From positions 1 through 8,232 of the forward strand of contig JARCMB010000071.1 in the NCBI GenBank assembly GCA_030248825.1: DNA of 8,232 nt. The letters are read 5' to 3'. Below the pieces are notes generated by a model that did no database searches, was not told where the DNA came from, and saw only the letters and a program-made list of their open reading frames with translations. The stretch comes from Pseudanabaenaceae cyanobacterium MP8IB2.15. Lineage in GTDB: Bacteria; Cyanobacteriota; Cyanobacteriia; Pseudanabaenales; Pseudanabaenaceae. Below, piece after piece: positions 1 to 5,740 of this stretch. The translations under genes were made by a program, and so were the position numbers. The first letter of the stretch is position 1; every line of letters begins with the position of its first letter.

Positions 1-204
1 GATTAAATCACCGATAATCGCCTTATCATCCTCATGTTCGGGTAGTGGAGCCATAATCTCTAACATGCCCTGACTGTAATTGATCCGCGTCCCCCGTCTT
101 TCGCCCAGTTCTACTAGGATGTCCTCATACATCTGCCAACTCACATCTCTGATCAGTAATTGCTTTCCAGAGGGAACGACTAACTGCCTCAGTGCTACCT
201 GCAT
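1..204 (-). CDS. Uma2 family (DUF820) endonuclease-like protein, N-terminal part, cut by the window edge
   Basis: The first 68 codons of a gene that runs off the left edge. The start is an ATG at 202-204, and the peptide begins MQVALRQLVVPSGKQLLIRD. The segment RINYSQGMLEIMAPLPEHE (residues 40-58) followed by IIGDLI is the typical N-terminal half of the Uma2/DUF820 family, in which a Leu-Glu-Ile-Met-x-Pro-x-Pro-x-His-Glu strand precedes a helix. The family has a PD-(D/E)xK restriction-endonuclease-like fold and is strongly expanded in cyanobacteria, but its substrates are mostly unknown. The catalytic core would lie beyond the window, so activity cannot be judged. The start overlaps the end of the upstream Hsp70-like gene by 10 nt in another frame, and a Shine-Dalgarno sequence sits 6 nt upstream, so translational coupling is likely. 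The family assignment is firm; any functional link to the neighbour is inference. Confidence 0.85.
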   Translation of the reverse strand, partial: MQVALRQLVVPSGKQLLIRDVSWQMYEDILVELGERRGTRINYSQGMLEIMAPLPEHEDDKAIIGDLI

Positions 205-3200
205 ATCACAACCTCAGGAAATACTAGTGGTTCATTGAGGGTTTGGTGCATCGTGCCTAAGATTGATTGGAGATAAGCGCGTAACAATTGGAACTTGCTC
301 AAATTCGGTTGATAAGTACCATCAGTTTCTGGCTCAAACAGTCTGCCAGTAAATAATTCAGGATCGATCGCAGGATCAAGTAAAACAATCCCTTTTTCTG
401 GCTCCAGCCAAGGGAAGAGTCCTGCGGGGAGGTCGCCTTGGAGAATATTCCCGATTCGATCGCGGCAAGCTCTAGTATTGATGCCACGGTTTTGTAATTG
501 ATGCATCAGACCAGTGAAACTCACAGCATTTTGGAGATTGAGACGGCACATTTCTTGGAGGAGGAAATAATCGGAATACTGCTGACGTGCAACGTTGAGC
601 AGATGACGATAGAGTGGTGCTACTGCCAAACCATCAGCCACGATCGAATCTGGCAAAGGCGTAATTTTCTGCAGATTCGGCAGCTTTTGTTCTAGCCAAC
701 TAGTGATGAATGGAATTGCCATCGTGCCACCAATCTGCCAGACCTCAGTGATATCTTCGGTCGAAATCCCAGAGTTACTCAGCAGATCGTTAAGTTGATG
801 ATTGAGACTTTGGCGGAATGGCAAAAACACCTGACTTTCGAGTTCGCGGCGCAATACGATCAGAGGTAGTCCATTCACTTCTGCCATCCATTGCTCGCTT
901 TGGGGTCGATTGGATAGTTCTAATTTTAACTGCTCGGCAACATCGAGCAATTTTTCGCCCACAGTTGAAGTTAATAGATATTGCTGCAACAGGGCGCGGT
1001 TTGCGGGGTCAGAATGACTTGGCGCAGGTAGTTCCAGATGTTCGAGGTTGCAAGCATCTCGCTCTGGGTTAGTAATCAGTCGCCAATGAGGATAGAGCAA
1101 CTGCGTCACAATATCTTGATCGATCCCCGCCCCAGCATAGTCAAAACTGCGGTAGTTAAGATCGGAGCGTTTGATGCCATCAGGATTGCCTTTGATCAGT
1201 AACAAGCTGGTTGTGACAGTTCCAGAGTCGATCGCTAAGGTAATCTGCTGTGGAGATCGATTGGCATGAATCAGCGTGAGTAAAGGCGCGATCGACTGCT
1301 CCGCGATCATCACCTGTTCCGCTTGGCTGACTAAGCCAGCATGAAGCACTGCCTCTCTGAGATTGAGCGCGTAGGTATCTGACCATTCGGGTGGATGCCC
1401 CAAAATTACACCACTCAGGTTAGCCAAAATTGCTTCAGCATCAGGTAAATCTTGATGGGTTGCTGATTTGATTTCGAGCAAAAGCTGTTTTACCACTGCC
1501 ATTACCCACCGCAGCGTAATTTTTTGCGTGCCATGCCATTGCACTACTGGCTGCCATGAATTGATCCCGTTGTAGGGTAAGCCCAGCTTGAGTAAATGCT
1601 TGAAACCAGAGATGTATTTGGGCGATTTGCCACTACTAGAACCATTACCATTCCCAGTTCGCGGCAAAACTTGTGGATCTTCGATCGAATCTGTTGGTAA
1701 ATCAGGCGATAAAGTCAGCGTAATCGTTGATTCGACAGGATCGCCACTATTTTCTTCAGGCACAAACACGGCAACGCTCTTCAAGGTTGGAGATCGATCG
1801 AATGAGAGTGGATAAATTTCTCCTGTATTGGCATTGAGGATGCTGGCACGGATTGCGGTACTACCAAAATCTACGCCTAAAAACCAAGTGTCGTCGATCT
1901 GGTAATTCAGTGGTTTCGGTACAGTTGGGATGGCTGGAGTAGGAATCGCCGCGACTTGAAGATCGATCGAGATATTGACTTCAACGCTATCGACATCGAG
2001 GAAATTGGTATTACTCTCAGCTTCACTCTCTGCTTCCAAAAAGCTGATAAAGCTAGTAGTTTCAGGATTATCTCTAGGTGAATTGAGACCGCCAGTATCC
2101 CAACCTAAATCACTTACTGACATACCTGTGGGCGTTTCAGCATTGGCAATAAATTCTTCCCATGAAGGCTCGGTATCGGCAAACTCAGTTAACTGCTTCT
2201 CGACTTGGGATAAAGGCTCATCCTCAACTGGGTCAGAGTCATCTTCCCAAGAAGTTCGATCGGCAAACTTGGTCAATCTGGCATCTTCGATCGCAATCAA
2301 CAATTCATCAGAAAGGACATCTTCTTCAAGGTCTCGATCATCAGTCTCAAGATCTAATGGAGGATTTTGATTAAGCTCCATCTGCACGTCTGCTTGAGTA
2401 AACAAGGGTGACTCCAAATCGCCCAAAAGCATATTTAAATCATCGTTATCGGCAAATCCTTGGAGAACTGTTTCAAATTCTTCGACCAGTCGCAAGTCAG
2501 GCAACGAGACATGATCATCTGAATCTAAGTCTAGATCTAGGCTCTCCATTAAATCTAATAGTTCTCGATCGAAAGATGCTTCTGACGAGCTTAAAACGGT
2601 TTCAACTTCAGGTGAAGCAGTCTGAGTGTCCTTAGTGGGTGGCTCTAGCAGTAATGTGTCAGCATCGGAATCGACTGATTCAGAAATATCTGTAGAAACG
2701 AGATCGGGACTAATACTAGGAAATTCAGCAAAAAACTCATCTAATTCATCCTGATCTGTTGCAGAATCGTCAAGGGAATGATCGGAAGTTGATTCACTAA
2801 ATAGAGATTCAGGGTCTTCGACAATATCAGGAATCATCGCCAAATCAATTCCTAAATCAGACACTAAATTAGAGGATGAGATGTCCTCATGCGTCTCGAC
2901 TTCAACATCTTCTACTGGTGGAGTTAATTCGATCGTTTCACTTGCCTCACCAACGATACGATCTAAAAATGAATCAATAAATAAGTCCTCATCACCTGCA
3001 AAATCACTCTGTTCAGGGATATCGGCAAATAGAGCTTCAACATCTTCAACAATTTCGGGAATTTCAGCGAGCTGATCTAGTTGTAAATCTGTTACTTGTG
3101 ACTTTGCGATCGAAGGATTTTCTTCGCCTACTTGTGCTGATGGATTCGATCGAACATCGTTCTGAGAAAAGGGAGTATTCCGAATCATCAGTTCGAGGTT

Positions 3201-5411
3201 GGATGCAATCAAAGGGCTAAGCCCCAACCCAGCATCTAGGTTTTCGAGGTCAGCCGTCAGGTCTTTGAGCACACTATTATCATCCACCCAATCCATCCGA
3301 CTAACCGATTCCACATCTGGGAGGAGGATGAGTGATTCATCCGAGTTGCGGGCATCATCAGCCGCATTAATCCCAATTAGATCGATCAAGTCTTCAGCCC
3401 CAGCTTCCGAGACAGGAATTGAGTCGATGTCGGAGATCCCTTCGGCAGGGAGCTGATCTTCTTCTGGCCAGGATGATAACGTTTCTCGATCGACTGATGA
3501 TTCTGAGAACGAACTACCGATCATCGCCTCAGATTCAGATTTGCTTTCTAGCCAAGCTAAGAGGTCGAGGTCTTCGTCAACACTACCGATCGATTCTTGA
3601 GATGATTGCGGCTCAGATTTTTGGTCTAACCACGCCAAGAGTTCGGGGTCTTCGTCAAGAGGTTCAGGCGTTTCTCGATCGGGGATTCTGTAGTCGGCGA
3701 GCAGAGTAATGGCATCGGGATCGAAGTCTGGATCGACATCAAGATCATTAAAATCATCCGATCTAAATCTGAATCTATCTTCAGGATCGAGCTGAGTGGG
3801 GCTTTCTGTTTCAGATGCTTCGCCACTTTCCATCTCCATCAAAAAGTTACTGAAGTCCTCTTCTTGGCTTCGATCGAGTAGGAGTCGATCGATATAAACA
3901 TCAGGGCTTGAAACTGGGGCTTCTGATTCTGTATATGAACTGAGGATAGGTTCTGGTGTTTCTAATTCTGGCGGCAAAGCTACTTCTGGAGCCAAATCAA
4001 GGCTGGGTGATTCTAGCTCTGATTCTGGCATTGAAAGTCCTTGCAGTTCCCCAAACCAGTCAAGCGGATCGGGGCTATCCTCCTCCAGTGCTGGAGCCAA
4101 ATCCTGGGGGGATGGCATCACCTCCTGAATGCTAGTTAATTCTTCTGCGTCTAAACTGCCAGCAATCAAACTCTCAAGCAATTCTTCATCCAAACTCTCG
4201 ACCGATTCTGACACAGGTGGTTCGATCGAATTGTCAGCTTCGGCGATCTGCGGTTCAAGTTCAGGTTCGATCGATGGCAGCACCCCAATCTGATGATGGA
4301 TGCGATCTACTAGGCTGTCGAGTAATGCCTCCCCAGTTAGTTCTTTATCGTGCATCTGGTCAAAATGCTCTGATATAGAAACTTGATGCCCCTGAATATT
4401 ATGTTCCAAGGACTGGAAAGTGGACGTGAACATGGCATCTAAAGCCAGCAAAAAACGATCGGTCTGCTGCTTAATCTTTTCGATCAATTCCTGCTCGATC
4501 GCATTGGCAACAACTGAAGTCGTCGATGGCAAAGAGTTTTGTGGCTGACTAGCTAGGGTCTGAGCCAGTTCCTCGGCAACCTCTTGGCGGATCTCATGCT
4601 TGATTCGATCTCGCACATAGCTGTCTAAAGACTGGATTGAGCTTTCGATCGAAGCGGTATGGTCAGCATTGCGTTCAAATACTGCTCGATCGCGAGATGC
4701 CTCGGTTTTAAACTGCTCTAAAAGCAATTGGCGATCTTGCTCTAGCCTGACAATCTCTTGGCGCAGATTTTGCTTTTGTCGATCGAGTTCTTGGAGTTCC
4801 CCACTAGCTTGAGATCGATTTTGTGACTCGATCAAATTCCTCAGATTGGCACTGACTTCGCCAACGATCAAAGCCCGTTCGACGGCTAGGGTTTGTGACA
4901 TGGTTTGGCGCACGATCGCCGCAATCTCCTCGGCTCCAAGCGTAGTTGCGGGGTCAGATATTCGATTAGCCATGTCACTTATCTCCTTGATCGAGTCGGC
5001 AGTTGGAACTGATAATACTTGAGGCAATACTTGAGGTAATTTAGGCGAGTGGGTAAAAGTTGGCAGTTGGATGGCTACGGGTGGAACTGGTCGATCGGGT
5101 CGATCGGCAAATGGATCGGCGATCCGATCTGCCAATCGAACTAGTTTTGCGACTAGCGGTGGCTCGAATTGCATTTGTTTCTGCTGGGATTGAATTTGCC
5201 CGATCAAAAATTCGCATTCTCGCTGCAACTCCTCAAATTCTTCAGGATCTTGGGTATGCTCTAGTCCAGATCTCAGATGTTTTAGTTGTTTCCTCTGACC
5301 AATCAGTTGCCCCGACAACACCCTAGCTGCCGAACCAATGGGGCGACTGAGCAAACTATTTATTTCTATGACTAAATCACGCATCTGAGCTGTTGACATA
5401 AAGTTTTCCAC
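195..5411 (-). CDS. Giant Hsp70-like (actin-fold ATPase) protein with coiled-coil N-terminus and long acidic disordered region
   Basis: 1738 residues, with three parts visible. (1) Residues 1-380: mainly helical, with heptad-like coiled coil at about 203-240 and further helices to 375, broken by a Pro-rich stretch at 105-135. (2) Residues about 380-1170: low-complexity sequence dominated by Asp, Glu, Ser and Leu, with very few Lys, and with repeated Trp/Phe-containing motifs; probably disordered. A Pro-rich linker follows. (3) Residues about 1176-1738: Hsp70-type ATPase. Phosphate-1 loop is GVDFGST (Asp1181), an SGFKHLL segment (Lys1271) aligns with the catalytic Lys of DnaK, the helix ending in AEQSIAPLL (Glu1371) corresponds to NEPTAAAL, phosphate-2 is AIDSGTVTTSL (Asp1395), and the adenosine motif is QIGGTMAIP (Gly1561-1562), lacking the usual Arg. 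No Hsp70 substrate-binding beta domain follows; a tail of about 130 residues takes its place. I see no signal peptide or membrane segment. The first in-frame start is GTG at 5411; ATG at 5399 (residue 5) is equally plausible, and neither has a strong ribosome site. ATPase fold is well supported, function unknown; a chaperone or scaffold role is inference. Confidence 0.85.
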   Translation of the reverse strand: MENFMSTAQMRDLVIEINSLLSRPIGSAARVLSGQLIGQRKQLKHLRSGLEHTQDPEEFEELQRECEFLIGQIQSQQKQMQFEPPLVAKLVRLADRIADPFADRPDRPVPPVAIQLPTFTHSPKLPQVLPQVLSVPTADSIKEISDMANRISDPATTLGAEEIAAIVRQTMSQTLAVERALIVGEVSANLRNLIESQNRSQASGELQELDRQKQNLRQEIVRLEQDRQLLLEQFKTEASRDRAVFERNADHTASIESSIQSLDSYVRDRIKHEIRQEVAEELAQTLASQPQNSLPSTTSVVANAIEQELIEKIKQQTDRFLLALDAMFTSTFQSLEHNIQGHQVSISEHFDQMHDKELTGEALLDSLVDRIHHQIGVLPSIEPELEPQIAEADNSIEPPVSESVESLDEELLESLIAGSLDAEELTSIQEVMPSPQDLAPALEEDSPDPLDWFGELQGLSMPESELESPSLDLAPEVALPPELETPEPILSSYTESEAPVSSPDVYIDRLLLDRSQEEDFSNFLMEMESGEASETESPTQLDPEDRFRFRSDDFNDLDVDPDFDPDAITLLADYRIPDRETPEPLDEDPELLAWLDQKSEPQSSQESIGSVDEDLDLLAWLESKSESEAMIGSSFSESSVDRETLSSWPEEDQLPAEGISDIDSIPVSEAGAEDLIDLIGINAADDARNSDESLILLPDVESVSRMDWVDDNSVLKDLTADLENLDAGLGLSPLIASNLELMIRNTPFSQNDVRSNPSAQVGEENPSIAKSQVTDLQLDQLAEIPEIVEDVEALFADIPEQSDFAGDEDLFIDSFLDRIVGEASETIELTPPVEDVEVETHEDISSSNLVSDLGIDLAMIPDIVEDPESLFSESTSDHSLDDSATDQDELDEFFAEFPSISPDLVSTDISESVDSDADTLLLEPPTKDTQTASPEVETVLSSSEASFDRELLDLMESLDLDLDSDDHVSLPDLRLVEEFETVLQGFADNDDLNMLLGDLESPLFTQADVQMELNQNPPLDLETDDRDLEEDVLSDELLIAIEDARLTKFADRTSWEDDSDPVEDEPLSQVEKQLTEFADTEPSWEEFIANAETPTGMSVSDLGWDTGGLNSPRDNPETTSFISFLEAESEAESNTNFLDVDSVEVNISIDLQVAAIPTPAIPTVPKPLNYQIDDTWFLGVDFGSTAIRASILNANTGEIYPLSFDRSPTLKSVAVFVPEENSGDPVESTITLTLSPDLPTDSIEDPQVLPRTGNGNGSSSGKSPKYISGFKHLLKLGLPYNGINSWQPVVQWHGTQKITLRWVMAVVKQLLLEIKSATHQDLPDAEAILANLSGVILGHPPEWSDTYALNLREAVLHAGLVSQAEQVMIAEQSIAPLLTLIHANRSPQQITLAIDSGTVTTSLLLIKGNPDGIKRSDLNYRSFDYAGAGIDQDIVTQLLYPHWRLITNPERDACNLEHLELPAPSHSDPANRALLQQYLLTSTVGEKLLDVAEQLKLELSNRPQSEQWMAEVNGLPLIVLRRELESQVFLPFRQSLNHQLNDLLSNSGISTEDITEVWQIGGTMAIPFITSWLEQKLPNLQKITPLPDSIVADGLAVAPLYRHLLNVARQQYSDYFLLQEMCRLNLQNAVSFTGLMHQLQNRGINTRACRDRIGNILQGDLPAGLFPWLEPEKGIVLLDPAIDPELFTGRLFEPETDGTYQPNLSKFQLLRAYLQSILGTMHQTLNEPLVFPEVVICR
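211..215 (-). promoter_or_regulatory. Ribosome binding site of the Uma2-family gene
   Basis: On the minus strand GAGGT lies 6 nt before the ATG at 202-204, inside the last codons of the Hsp70-like gene. It is a good match to the anti-Shine-Dalgarno sequence and supports this ATG as the true start, even though it overlaps the previous stop codon (195-197). Confidence 0.6.
2154..2276 (-). repeat. Repeat pair LT-x-FAD...SWE near the end of the acidic region
   Basis: Residues 1046-1056 (LTKFADRTSWE) and 1074-1086 (LTEFADTEPSWEE) share the pattern Leu-Thr-x-Phe-Ala-Asp, a short spacer, then Ser-Trp-Glu. The Phe residues are 28 positions apart (1049 and 1077). This is another pair of aromatic motifs in the acidic segment that precedes the Pro-rich linker and the ATPase. 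Confidence 0.55.
2799..3062 (-). repeat. Dispersed repeat pair IP-E/D-IVED in the acidic region
   Basis: Residues 784-795 (IPEIVEDVEALF) and 860-871 (IPDIVEDPESLF) are near-identical motifs 76 residues apart. Each is followed by an acidic stretch with a Phe-rich or Leu-rich patch (DLFIDSFLD after the first, DELDEFFAEFP after the second), suggesting duplication of a larger unit of about 75 residues. The interval given spans both copies of the short motif. Confidence 0.6.
3501..3656 (-). repeat. Two tandem 26-residue repeats (LLAWL type) in the acidic region
   Basis: Within the Hsp70-like gene, residues 586-611 and 612-637 form a tandem repeat. Both start with Asp-Glu-Asp, then carry LLAWL (Trp594 and Trp620, exactly 26 residues apart), then a Lys-Ser-Glu segment. 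The DNA copies are diverged, so this is an old duplication rather than recent slippage. The hydrophobic core in an acidic setting looks like a short binding motif. Confidence 0.7.
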
Positions 5412-5512
5412 ACAAATCCGACTAATCTAAAATTCGATCATCAAATTCTTGCAGACAATATGACATATTCTTTTGAATTCGCCACTGTTTTTTGTAATTT
5501 CTTAGAAAACAA

Positions 5513-5521
5513 ATTATGACA
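5513..5521 (-). promoter_or_regulatory. Candidate extended -10 promoter element for the Hsp70-like gene
   Basis: On the minus strand TGTCATAAT fits the extended -10 pattern TGnTATAAT with one mismatch in the hexamer. A TTGGAC sequence (4 of 6 matches to TTGACA) lies upstream in the direct repeat at 5539-5544, but its spacing of 20 bp is too long for a standard promoter. It would give a leader of about 100 nt. This is a weak prediction. Confidence 0.3.
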
Positions 5522-5533
5522 GCAGCGTTAAAC

Positions 5534-5560
5534 CTGATGTCCAACTACTGATGTCCAACT
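5534..5560. repeat. Tandem 13-bp direct repeat upstream of the Hsp70-like gene
   Basis: CTGATGTCCAACT occurs at 5534-5546 and again, identical, at 5548-5560, with one base between them (period 14). It lies just upstream of the candidate -10 element. It may be a paired regulator site or simple replication slippage; the perfect identity is compatible with either. Confidence 0.8.
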
Positions 5561-5571
5561 GATATCTAGGC

Positions 5572-5584
5572 ACAAAGCCTTTGT
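5572..5584. promoter_or_regulatory. Palindrome ACAAAG-C-CTTTGT, possible operator
   Basis: Perfect 6-bp arms around a single central base. It lies 11 bp to the right of the tandem repeat, that is, upstream of the candidate promoter of the Hsp70-like gene. The size fits a dimeric repressor or activator site, but no regulator is recognised and a chance dyad is possible. Confidence 0.3.
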
Positions 5585-5614
5585 ATTCGCGGTAAAAAGT
5601 AATCACCAGCCTGT

Positions 5615-5631
5615 GGTACAAGCCCAGTACC
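5615..5631. promoter_or_regulatory. Inverted repeat GGTAC-N7-GTACC, possible regulator site
   Basis: Perfect 5-bp arms separated by 7 bases. It superficially resembles cyanobacterial LexA boxes, which also use GTAC half-sites, but the spacer is too long for the RGTAC-N4-GTWC pattern. It is located between the hairpin after uvrC and the promoter candidate of the Hsp70-like gene. Confidence 0.22.
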
Positions 5632-5676
5632 CAAAGAAACTAACCAGAAAAAGCTACACAGATCCTACAGGTGTGC

Positions 5677-5695
5677 TAAAAACCGAGAGTTTTTA
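5677..5695 (-). terminator. Possible weak terminator hairpin after uvrC
   Basis: TAAAAAC and GTTTTTA form a perfect 7-bp stem with a 5-base loop, beginning 45 nt after the uvrC stop. The stem is almost all A/T with only one G-C pair, and the usual run of T after the stem is absent, so it is poor as an intrinsic terminator. I give it because it is the only hairpin of this size near the end of uvrC. Confidence 0.3.
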
Positions 5696-5740
5696 TCTTG
5701 AATCTATCTACAACCATAACTTAATCTGAAACATTTCCGA

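Larger units (their letters stand above)
5412..5740. other. Intergenic region between uvrC and the Hsp70-like gene
   Basis: This 329-bp stretch is A/T-rich and holds no convincing gene. It contains, in the direction of transcription (minus strand): an A/T hairpin 45 nt after the uvrC stop, a GGTAC/GTACC inverted repeat, an ACAAAG/CTTTGT palindrome, a 13-bp tandem direct repeat, and an extended -10-like sequence. The layout (possible terminator, then dyads and repeats, then possible promoter) suggests that the Hsp70-like gene has its own regulated promoter here. No part has a recognised regulator. Confidence 0.5.

Noticed and set aside
195..1900. C-terminal domain as FtsA, MreB or a ParM-type filament protein
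   Set aside because: These share the actin fold, but the Lys1271 segment, the Glu1371 helix and the GG-x-x-x-I-P motif align best with Hsp70 proteins.
498..3709. Several plus-strand open frames of 65-131 codons opposite the giant gene, rich in Ser
   Set aside because: They are antisense shadows of the Asp/Glu/Ser-rich coding sequence. They have no ribosome sites, no recognisable domains and a composition that follows from the opposite strand.
5060..5326. Plus-strand frame of 88 codons opposite the N-terminal part of the giant gene
   Set aside because: It overlaps a well-supported coiled-coil coding region and has no features of its own.
5615..5631. LexA (SOS) box controlling repair genes
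   Set aside because: The GTAC half-sites are there, but the 7-base spacer does not fit the known cyanobacterial LexA pattern, and the site lies downstream of uvrC rather than in front of it.
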